Shown: one piece after another, positions 20,290-30,200 of the stretch
How the letters are laid out: the number at the start of each line of letters is the position of its first letter
How positions within the stretch are numbered: position 1 is the first letter of the stretch
Assembly (NCBI GenBank): GCA_947652115.1
Contig: OX393567.1
Location: 2,347,952-2,411,951, forward strand
DNA length: 64,000 nucleotides
Origin: Blastomussa wellsi
Lineage: Eukaryota; Cnidaria; Anthozoa; Scleractinia; Plerogyridae
Reading direction: 5' to 3'
Notes under the pieces: model-generated
Database searches by the model: none
What the model was told of the DNA's origin: nothing
What the model saw: the letters and a program-made list of their open reading frames with translations, nothing else
Made by a program: the position numbers and the translations under genes

Positions 20290-22600
20290 AGTTTGGGAGA
20301 GACACAAGGGTGATTAAACCGTGTGGTAGCGTTTATCGCACAAAATAATTGTTAAATAAACAATGCTGAGTCCATTAGATCCGATTAATAAAAATATATT
20401 TAAATTACCAACGGAAATTAAAAACTGACTCCGTGCCAGTTTGACTAATTTTCCGATGAATAGAGAGACAACACATCGATCAGTACAACACAAAATATAA
20501 CTACAAGTGCGAAAAGTCAAGTCCTTGCCACCACTCATCGTGCGCAACTATACCTTGTTATGCAGCTAGCTTGAATTAAGACGGGCCGAAATTTAGGCTA
20601 AGAATGAAATAAAATTGACTACCAGATGGTAAAAGATTGGCAGTTTCTTCAACTGCTCTAATTTTCGGATCATTTCCAGTGCTCTTCGAGTGTCAACAAA
20701 TATAATAAAATTCGCATTTAAGATCCAGCACTTTCGTTAACAACGATGCAAGTTTCTCGTTATTGAAAATGTCTACAATTTCCTGTACCTATCTAATTAA
20801 TTACACTAATATATTCAAAGCTGCTCTTAACTCCTTGTGTAAATCCTACAATGTCGCAAATATTCTGGTTCAAATTTATATCGTGTTTCGCATTGTATTT
20901 GCTGGCAACAATTGGGTCGGACACGAATTTCTTGACTCACAAATTTGATTCCAAATACAATTTGATTTCTTATTCTAAATGAAGGACTTCGGGCTATACA
21001 AGCTGTCATTTGTTGTTTGCTGATAGTGCTTATTAATTCAGGAACAGAAACAATTTGTTTTTAATGTAAATCGTTATGTGTCATTCTTGAAGCGCATTTG
21101 GCCATTAATTTTATTTATTTTCGGAAAATGGACAAGATTAAGTCACAAATGCATAAAAGTCGATCGAACTGCTAAATTGCAGCCGACAATTAAAAAAGTT
21201 GATCCTTTAAAATTGACCGATCAATTTTATATACAAAAAACAATATAAAATTTCAGCGCCTAATTAATTAGAGACACTCTCTCTCCCCTTGAAACTCGAA
21301 CTCAGGAGCTTCATCGCCTTTTAATTACGGTACTTCAGCCGTTCTAGACTAAGTAGGGATGTAACTTGAGCAGTGTAAAGGGTTGATATCATATGGGACG
21401 CGTCGCGACCGACATTATTTCGTTAAGAGGTTGTCTGTTTGGAAACTGATCTTTCGCTGGCCTTGCCGTAAAAGCGACACTAATTCTGGAGCTCTCATTA
21501 ACAGGCTCAGTATAACACGAGTTTGGTGGTTAGGTAATAAAGATGAGAAACTATGTAATGATCTTAGGAAACGAACAGGAAAATTCACTTTTCTCCTTAC
21601 TAAGTTGTAGAGAGATGTAGAGTAATAAAGTTAAAATAGATTATTATAATGGCTTGGTGCTTTAAGTTGCATACAATTATACAGATTTGAAATGGAGATA
21701 ATTATACCGTTGGTGTTGAGCGTGGGATTAAAATAATTAAAGAAATTTTATTTTTAATAGTTCTTTTTAAGTTAACCTCGTTGACTTTCAAAAGGATATT
21801 GGTAATACAGCGTAGTCTGCAAGAAATCAAATAAAAGCGCCTCGTGCTTTAATCGTCTGGTTTATCTAGATAACTATTTTTACAAGGATTTAAGTAAAGT
21901 GGACTGAAAATGCATTTTGACGCTTTTGACAGCAATTTAGTATTTACACATCGTTTTAATAGATCGCGTTAATGCACCTTTTATCATCCCTTTTAAAAAT
22001 CATTGAATTCAAGTATCAAGAACAATAATTGCATCTCTATTAGACTTGTATTATCTTTTTCAGCACACTTTACCCAAATCCTTTTGAAAGTTTTGGAGTT
22101 GATGGAGCAGATGGGTGAAGCTTGGCTAAACTGCGTTTAGTTTTTGCATCCTACGTAACCAAGGACCCCTTTGAAATATTATGTATTTCTTTCTTATTTT
22201 CAGCCCACGTTTAATATCTGCCGTAGCATGATTGTCGTCATCTAAAATAACAACTTCAGGCATCAAATTCGAAAATCTCCCTACTGCTAATAACACATTT
22301 TCTATGACTCATTGTGAGAGAATTTGGCTTTTTCTCTTAATTTCCAAGATGTTCACATACCTCCTCATTGTTATGACCCACCCACCCGGGTACAGATTAT
22401 AAAATGGCAAATGAGTTCAAGAATTAGTCGCTTCTGCCCCAAGGCCAACGAAGGATCAGTTTTCAAACAGATCAACCTCTTGACCAGAAGAAATAATGTC
22501 GCGACTCCATTTGAACGACCCTTTGAAGTATTTGTACTGAAGTTATATCACTACTTAGTAACTTAATATTTTGCCCAGCTGTTGATTTACAACTTTGCGA
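20289..22600. other. Unassigned AT-rich DNA
   Basis: I see no coding region, inverted repeat or conserved motif that I can support in this 2.3 kb. A tRNA-like B-box string (GAGTTCGAGTTTC, minus strand, about 21305-21290) has no convincing A box. Confidence 0.4.
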
Positions 22601-22604
22601 ACGA

Positions 22605-22610
22605 TATAAA
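22605..22610 (+). promoter_or_regulatory. TATA box upstream of a possible signal-peptide exon
   Basis: TATAAA lies 54 bases before the ATG at 22664, giving a predicted transcription start near 22635 and a 5' UTR of about 30 bases. Confidence 0.35.
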
Positions 22611-22663
22611 ACACCGATATATTATCGTCGAGTTTAAAGACGTTTTCCGATCGAAGAGAGAAC

Positions 22664-22705
22664 ATGACTGAACTAGTGAAGGTCGCGCTGTTTTTAGCAG
22701 TACTG
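22664..22705 (+). CDS. Possible first coding exon with signal peptide
   Basis: ATG begins MTELVKVALFLAVL and is followed at once by a strong donor GTGAGT at 22706. The peptide is a typical signal-sequence start and a TATA box lies at the expected distance. It ends in phase 0. The next acceptor with an open frame in phase 0 that I can see is at 23677/23678, but what follows looks like a nuclear-type or transposon-related domain, so the connection is doubtful. It may instead belong to a gene whose other exons I did not find. Confidence 0.3.
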
Positions 22706-23310
22706 GTGAGTGTTTTATCAATGCAGTTTATCTGAAAACCTTGTTTTACCAGATTACCAGCTTGATAGTGAACGTCGGCATAGTTATCACCAGGCGTGGC
22801 CCAGTTTACTGTCTTTACTAAACATAACTTCATGAGATATTTAGGCAACAGATAGTTAAATTCAGAGAATTACAATACATGTTTTCAAGTTCCTATAGGA
22901 GAGGGTCTCGGTTTCTTCTAAAAAACGGAAAGCAGATTTTCATTGTTTTGCGCGCAAATATCGCGGGCTGTAATACAAAGCAAATGATTTGAAAAACCTC
23001 GTGCGTACATTTCTCTCTAGTCTCAAATATGGTCTTGTTTTCCTTATACTGTATTAGACATGGCTTGGGCTCTTTATTTGTAAATAGCTTGATTATATAT
23101 CTTCGCCTCAGTTGGAGAGTTTGTTTCGCTTAACCACATGACCAACTGTCGTCCAGTGGCGAGAGGACTTCTTCTCCTCCCTCGAATTTCACAGGCCGGT
23201 TTTAAGACATGTGCGATTTGAAAAGAGTTAATGACGATCTATCACGATAACCGTGTTTGAAATAGATCTCTCTACATCTACACAACGGGTCACACGCTAT
23301 AAAGACGTCG
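22706..23310. other. Unassigned DNA
   Basis: No gene or repeat that I can support. It would be intron if the 22664 exon is real. Confidence 0.3.
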
Positions 23311-23407
23311 GGGGCCCGTTTCTCGAAGGTCCCGTAAAGTAAACTAAAATTTAAAACTGGCTTTACGGGTCAGAAAAGTTTCCGTGGCTTTCGAAAAACC
23401 GGCCCTG
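23311..23407. repeat. Short inverted-repeat element (GGGGCCCGTTTCTCGAA ends)
   Basis: Starts GGGGCCCGTTTCTCGAA and ends TTCGAAAAACCGGCCCTGG, with inner complementary CCCGTAAAG / CTTTACGGG. About 97 bp, MITE-like. Confidence 0.55.
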
Positions 23408-23677
23408 GTCCCATATAACTTATTGTTAGCGGCTACTAATTTTAGCGATATTGTCTGCGCAAGATTTAGCGACTACAAAAAGAAGTAATTGTCCGAACAT
23501 TGAAAATATTAATGATTTCGTGTATGTAAACCGCTTTTTAATCCAGCTTGAAAATGAGCGAAAATAATATAATTGTCAACACAAGCTATTGTTGAAGATG
23601 TCAGAAAATGGGGTTGTTAACCAGAATTTTACGGTTTTTATAGTTATCCTCTTTACTCTATTGTGTTCACTTCTCAG

Positions 23678-24395
23678 ATTGCTCTGTCAAAGAACGGCTT
23701 CAGTTCTGAAGACTGGAAATCGGAAAAGCTGTCAAACCCAGCCGAAAACTGGGACGAGGATTTTCCAAGTAGTCCGCTGGACGTAAAATCCGCATCAGGG
23801 NNNNNNNNNNNNNNNNNNNNNNNNNNNNNNNNNNNNNNNNNNNNNNNNNNNNNNNNNNNNNNNNNNNNNNNNNNNNNNNNNNNNNNNNNNNNNNNNNNNN
23901 NNNNNNNNNNNNNNNNNNNNNNNNNNNNNNNNNNNNNNNNNNNNNNNNNNNNNNNNNNNNNNNNNNNNNNNNNNNNNNNNNNNNNNNNNNNNNNNNNNNN
24001 CCGTTTTCTTTTGGACTTACCACCGGAAGAACTTGACCACCTCCTGGGAAAGTTCTTTAAAGACGTAAGGAAAATAATACGAGCCAAGTACTTTGACGGA
24101 ACTGCAGAGAAGTATCCAGAGGTTTCTGTCTGATTCCGGGTCCAAGATGAACATTCTGAAGGACGATGAGTTTGCGTTTTCACGAAAAGTGCTGGAAGCC
24201 AAGCGTAAATCCTCGTCGTGCAAGGCAAGGGCAACCGTCCCAACGCGACTCGGCTCGCTGACTGAAGAAGAAGAAAAGCTTTTTCAGAGTGGCGCATTCG
24301 GTGCAGAAAATCCCGTAGCCTTCAGAGAACCATGTGGTGGATTTTGTCCCTGCATTTCGTGTTTAAAGCGTGACGAGAGCCGTAACTTGTGCTGA
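23678..24395 (+). pseudogene. Broken DUF3504-type (ZMYM/QRICH1-like, Crypton-related) fragment
   Basis: After a plausible acceptor (TTCTCAG, 23671-23677) an open frame runs into a 200-N gap. After the gap the pieces LDLPPEELDHLLGKFF (frame of 24003), then ELQRSIQRFLSDSGSKMNIL (frame of 24093) and LTEEEEKLFQSGAFG (same frame) follow. These are characteristic of the KIAA1958/ZMYM/QRICH1-like DUF3504 domain, which descends from Crypton tyrosine recombinases and is multicopy in cnidarian genomes. The frame shifts at about 24090-24100 and again after about 24330, so the visible copy is broken. A further open piece at 24541-24624 (SDLQWLSEIDPTRKKRR, acidic ESDDED end, stop) may be a tail. I cannot tell whether the gap hides intact exons. 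Confidence 0.5.
23801..24000. other. Assembly gap (200 N)
   Basis: Exactly 200 undefined bases, probably a placeholder of arbitrary length. Confidence 0.99.
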
Positions 24396-24950
24396 GGAGA
24401 CATTTCCTTGCAGACGGATCCAATTCGAGATGGCCGCGAAATGCTTGTTTGGCTGAATGAGCTGTAAATAATGCGAGCGTTCCAGCAGCTTCAAATGGTA
24501 TTTTTCCTGGAGCGAATATCAGCAGTATCTCTGGATGTTACTTTCAGATCTTCAGTGGCTCAGTGAAATTGATCCAACAAGGAAAAAGCGACGTTATGTT
24601 ATTGAGAGCGACGACGAAGATTAATATTCGTCGCAAGTGTCACTGAAATCACTACAAGTTCTTCCCACGTGTTCAAAATTCAATCACAAACTGGGCCCAT
24701 CTTTGCCTTAGCTTTTAAAATTTTTAACGGTCAAACACTTGTAAACACAGGTCAGTGTGTTTTTTTGAAATTTAAGTGGTTAAATTTGCCCTAGATCTTG
24801 AAAATTGTCTCGTCAAAGGAACTGTCTTGTGGTTTTGATCGCATTGCCAGGTTCGTTTCGGTTCAGTGAACACGACCTCGAATGACCTCTTGCGCGCCCA
24901 AACGGATGTGGAAAATTACTTCCGGTGTTAAAAGGCCATATAATAAATAA

Positions 24951-25090
24951 CTTATTAACCTCGTCCGTTCGGTCATTTCAGGGAAATCTCAGACCTCGGC
25001 CTTGATGTATTGACCTCGCTATCGCTCGGTCAATACATCAAGGCCGAGGTCTGAGATTTCCCTGTAATGACCTCACTCTCGGTTAATAAG
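24951..25090. repeat. Hairpin element
   Basis: Arms of about 64 bp (ending in GACCTCGGCCTTGATGTATT and its complement) flank a 12-base loop, with CTTATTAACC at one end and GGTTAATAAG at the other. The inner 45 bp are essentially perfect. MITE-like foldback. Confidence 0.85.
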
Positions 25091-25301
25091 TGGTATTTAA
25101 ATTCTCTATTTATTTATCATCGAGACCAAACTAATCTAAAAGGGAAAAAAGCCCCCCTTCGGAAAAAAATTATGGATCTTGTGCTGGAAAAAGGTAAATT
25201 TTTCCCAGCAACACTTAAGAACACCTGTAAATGTTTGATATCATATATTTCCATTCGTTTGGCTACTGAAGGTGCATTCTGTCACAGTTTGTTTGTTTGT
25301 T

Positions 25302-25512
25302 CACAGGCAGCCCAAGCTCAAGTTGTGATCAGGATCATATTGCATAATAGCTGTCACGTCATGGCAAAAATATAAGAGTTTGTGTGGGAATATTTTACAA
25401 TACCTTTTAGCAAACCGAAATATTCCCACACAAACTCTTATATTTTTGCCATGACGTGACAGCTATTATGCAATATGATCCTGATCATAACTTGAGCTTG
25501 GGCTGCCTGTGG
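25302..25512. repeat. Second hairpin element
   Basis: Near-perfect 95-bp inverted arms begin CACAGGCAGCCCAAGCTCA. A loop of about 22 bases separates them. It lies only 210 bp from the previous hairpin but shares no sequence with it. Confidence 0.85.
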
Positions 25513-25700
25513 TTTGTTGAGTGCCCCTGACGTTTTGTTATATTTTAGTCAATCTATAAACGTAAATCAAGCGCGAACCGTTTGAGGAAGCAGAATAATA
25601 ATAATAAATATAATAATAAAATACATATTTTTAAGAGGAGGCCACCATCACCAAGAATGGTTTTCAGGGGGGTCCTCTGTAAAATTAAAATACAAATTAA

Positions 25701-26467
25701 AGACTTAAAGGCCATTTCCAGTCCGTACTGCGCAGTCTCGGGATTTGTTTACATTTCTGTTTTGAATTCGTTGACACGTTACACTGTGGTAGCTGCGTAC
25801 ATGAAGTTTTTGAGGCTACGTCCACACTAATCCGGATAAATTAAATTATATTTTGAAAACGCAACATTTTTTCTCCAGATTGGCCTTCCGTCCACACTAA
25901 AACGGCGTTTTCGGTCACCGAAAACGGAACTTTTTGAAAACGCTCTCCAAGGTGGATAAATTTGAAAACGCTTGCTAGGTGTGTTAGTGTGGACGGCGAA
26001 AACGGAACTTTTTGAAAACGCTGATATCAAAACAATCGAATAAAGTTGCTCGGACAATGTGGGCATGTTCTTGCATGTATTGAGCGTTTCTTGCGAGGCA
26101 GCGTTAAAAAATCGATGGCGAAACAATTTGAAAATGGTATAATGTGGACAGAAAACATTTTATCCGCTTTCGAGGCGAAAACGCCGTTTTCAAATTTATC
26201 CGGCTTAGTGTGGACGTAGCCTGAGTCCGCCATTGCGGGTCGTTTTGTTTGGGAGTTCGCAATGAGCTGAAACGTCGGTTTGGAATATCTCACCGAGGTT
26301 CGTCTACTCTTTGTTATTGTTTTGCAAGGATATCAGATGTTAATAAGGAAGAAAAAGGTAAGTTTTTACCCGTAATTTTCATTTTGGTTTGTTTCCTTTT
26401 CATCGTGTGAGACTCAATAACATTACAGGCGGAGATTGCGCAGTACGGACTGGATATGGTCTTTAAA
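25701..26467. repeat. Outer inverted-repeat element enclosing a Harbinger-type MITE
   Basis: The left end (AAAGGCCATTTCCAGTCC then GTACTGCGCAGTCTC) is inverted at 26432-26467 (GAGATTGCGCAGTAC then GGACTGGATATGG). The arms are about 40 bp with a few mismatches. The element at 25814-26221 lies between them. Confidence 0.55.
25814..26221. mobile_element. PIF/Harbinger-like MITE with TGA duplication
   Basis: Inverted ends GGCTACGTCCACACTAA and TTAGTGTGGACGTAGCC are flanked by TGA on both sides (25811-25813, 26222-26224). The interior contains repeated AAAACGGAACTTTTTGAAAACGC-type strings. A 3-bp duplication and the end sequence fit PIF/Harbinger miniature elements. Confidence 0.75.
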
Positions 26468-26983
26468 TAACATCCAAGTAACATAAATGAAATATTAAAG
26501 GTAACTGGCAATAATTAAACACCACATTAAGAATGTATTCATGAAGCTAAAAACCTTTTCAAATTTCTTTTAAATACTGTCTGGCATTGCTGCTCAATCG
26601 TCAATCACGCCAGAGCCGAAAAAGTTATCATGCAAAGTTTGGCAATGACGAGTTCGCCCGGAATAACTACGGAGCCACCTTAACAAGGCGGAAATCTTTG
26701 GAGTTGGTCCCATTCTTTTGCGTTCTTTTTGATCCCCGCCGGACGCGCCTAGCACGTTGGCTATTCGTTTCATAAACTTAAAATGACTTTCTCTAGATCT
26801 TGCTTGATTTGAGATCAACTGATTTGATATTACGAAAATAAAAACAAATGTGATCAGACGGTACCCGCGGCCGGGGTTTTTCCCAAAAACTATTTTTCAC
26901 TTTCAACGCGCATAGAGTCATGGGATAGGGGACTGTCCCCAAGGAACGGCGATGCAAGGTTTTTTCATTTGGATATTTAAGTC
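26468..26983 (+). promoter_or_regulatory. Upstream region of the TRAF6-like gene
   Basis: No coding exon is evident. ATATTTAAG lies 8-17 bases before the ATG and another ATG at 26952 opens only a short frame. The promoter and any 5' non-coding exon cannot be fixed from sequence alone. Confidence 0.3.
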
Positions 26984-27249
26984 ATGAGTAGCTCTGTTTC
27001 TCTGGAAGCACAGTCGTCTTTGTTTTCACGAGAAGGTTCATTTGAACCAAGTTCTATTGGCCAAGTAACAAGTGAGTTTCGGTTTTTATCACACGAGCCG
27101 GAACCCAGGTCTGAAGGCTATGACGAGTACTTCGACCCGCCATTGGAAAGCAAATATGAATGTCCAATTTGTCTTTTGGGGCTGCGAGAACCCGTGCAAA
27201 CAAGTTGCGGCCATAGGTTTTGCAAAGGCTGTATCATACGTTCGATAAG
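26984..27249 (+). CDS. TRAF6: TRAF6-like exon 1: N-terminus and first part of RING
   Basis: Codes residues 1-88 plus two bases of codon 89. The N-terminal 45 residues are Ser/Glu-rich and not conserved; [14 protein letters not shown] starts the RING. It ends AG|GTGAGT, and exon 2 supplies the third base to make Arg followed by DAG. Confidence 0.9.
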
Positions 27250-30200
27250 GTGAGTTTTAGAACTGGAATTGTTGTTACACTCTACGAATTCCAAGCATGC
27301 CTTGTAAATTCCCGCTCATGCGTTACTAAAAATGCTGATGTGAAGAATCTTCACATTTTTGCTTCCGATGTATTTTGGCGGTGAGTATACCGCGGCGTTA
27401 GAACTGTTAGAATGCATGAGGGTCTATTGCAGAATTGGATCAATCCATTTAATTTATGGATTTGAAGCAATATATCGAAAATCGAATAGCAAAGGCGACG
27501 CCTCCTTGTCTTCCACAATTTCACTTTCACACTTCAGATATTCAGTATGGCATGTACAAAAACCCGAAACGAAACGACCGAAACGAAACGAAACGACAAA
27601 TATAAAAAACCTTGGATATGTTTTCTTCGCAATGGTGGGCATAGGTTTAGAAGATAGCGTTTGCTGCCGAGAAGCAGCTTTTACGTTTTTCACAGTTCCT
27701 GGCGCCATCTTGGAATGGTAACCACGCAGACATGATAGCGAGGCTGGAGGTGAAGGTTGGTCGCATTATAGTCGGTAGTGCTAATATACTTCTCTATCGT
27801 TATCTAAGAAGAAAGGAAAAATATGACCGCTTTGGTGGTAAGAATCGCTGGAGAGCTTTCCAGCGGTCATCACTCGGATTTGCTTCCAAAGGAGAAGCAG
27901 CGAAGAAGTCGATGGTGTAGCTACTAAACCACAGGCATGGCACAGACAATTTATTCGTTTCTAAAGTATTCTAAGATCATTTTACGATAGAAGATATGCA
28001 CAAAACTCTTTCGGGCTGTTCGATTGTAATGAAAGTTCTGTAGTGTACTATGTTAATAAAAGTTTTGTTTACTTGTTTTCAGTGTTGAGTAATCATTGAT
28101 TAATGATGTTTAATTAACTAGTGACAAAGATATCGAGTTTCCTTTAAAAGCGAGCGCGTGGACTAGCGTCTCATCTTTTGTCAGATCCGGAGGCGAGGCG
28201 TAATCTCTTTTCTCTTCACGTTGTTCTCCAAACTCGCTTGTTTAAAATGGCACTCTCCGCCGATGCACGTCCAAAACGCCACTCCAAGAAAGTGCACGAC
28301 CCAGATTTTGTGTATGATCTACCCATGGGCGCTCTTTTTCAGGACGCTCTGAATCTTGAGCAGAGCAATCCTGTGCCGCGCGATCAGTCTACCAAGCCAG
28401 CAGCCAAATCGTCAACCGAAAGGTAGACCGGTTACATTATCTGCAGCTTCGCCACAACCTCTCGCTACTGACGTTGGTACTTCTACCACTCTTTCGTTCG
28501 ACCAGCAGCTCCAGCTGATTAAGCTTCAAAAGGAAAAGCTCGAGCTGAAATTGAAAGTACTTGCCACGAGTCGTCAGGAACGCCCCCTCGAAAATACGCT
28601 CGAAGATCTTACCACGGAAAATGCTGGAGACGCTATTGACCCGCGACGCACCAAGCACAACATCGACTGGCCACAGGATTTCGTCCCATCCATTCAAGGT
28701 GATTACGATAAGTTAGAACTGCCTGAGTTTGTCTCGGGGTTTTTGATTATGATCAAATCTTATGATTATTCGCTAAAGGATGCTATGTAAGCCCATCTCG
28801 AGTTATTACTCACCAAAGCGATTAGTTATTCGTGGATTAGTGTTCGTGGTTTTCACAAATTTATTGCCAAACAAGTCGAGCAGCGTCGTTTGGTATGGCA
28901 GGATATTAAGTCTATCCAAGACCAGGCAACAACCTTTTTTCGCCATTCCGATTTACGAAATTCCCGACAACGAGTTGACACTTCGCGTCGATCTTCTACA
29001 TCTGGTGAGCGTCAAACAGCAGTTCCACCCGCAGTTAAAAAAGCTTGCAAAGTCTGGAATTACACCGGCTCTTGAGATTGTGATCAGCAAGATGATGATG
29101 CTTACAAAGAAAATCATCGATGTCGAGTGTGCAAGGCGGATCATCCTATGCTCCATTGTTCTAAACGTCGCTCACCGATTCCGCCACAATGACCAGTTAG
29201 ACAATTAATCCAAGAAGCCAACTTCTCAGTGACCTCTTTGACCCGGAATGGAAACGGACAAGAACATTTCAAAACTTCAGCTGTTGTTCGACATTTAGTC
29301 GCTTCTCGCCACCAAAACCCAAATGCCTTCGGTGCCAAGGTTTTAGTTCCCACTTCGCTCTTGCTTTCGAACTGGAGAACACTTCTTTCCAATTATCATG
29401 ATAACATTGTGATCGAATTTCTTTCTTATGGTTGGCCTATTAATTATACCGCACACGCTCGTCCTGTTTCGTCATTACATAATCATCCTTCCGCTACAAA
29501 CTTTGTTTCGCACGTGCAAGCCTATATTGACACTGAGTTGTCCTGGAATGCTATAGCTGGACCCTTTGATTATCCTCCATTTTCAGACGATTTTGTTTGC
29601 TCGCCTCTTCAAACAGTTCCAAAACGTGGTTCATTGACGCAGCATGTAGTTATGGACGTGAGTTTTCCTCACGGCTCTTCAGTCAATGACGGCATTCCTC
29701 CAGCTACGTATTTGGGTGAGAATTTCAAGCTACGTTTACCTGGCATTGACCGCCTAGTAGAATTTATCCTTGAAAAAGGTCGTAACTGACTTGTTTTCAA
29801 GAAGGACTTGCGCCAAGCTTATCGACAGTTTCCTGTAGACCCGAAGGACTACAATTTACTTGGCTTCTGTCGTCAGGGGAAATTTTATTTTGACACTCGT
29901 TGTCCTTTTGGTTTACGTTCATCGGCTATGATTTGTCAACGCACGACAAAGGCGGTTGTCCATATCTTCACCGAGCAGGGGTTTTTAGCAGATGTCTATC
30001 TTGACGACTTTTACGGTGCAGAATGTCCATCTCTCGCTGCTCAAGCCTTTTCTCGCCTCGGTCAGATATTTCAACATCTCGGTTTAGATTCTTCTCCTGA
30101 GAAGGACTCACCTCCTTCAACATCTATGATTTGTCTTGGGATTCTTGTCGACACCGCAGCTTCTACACTCGAGGTTCCTCCTACCCGTCTCGATAATCTA

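Noticed and set aside
27732..27920. 60-codon frame [15 protein letters not shown]..., also at 32617-32862 minus
   Set aside because: It lies in the inverted terminal repeats of the DIRS-like element; the similarity is that of the repeats.
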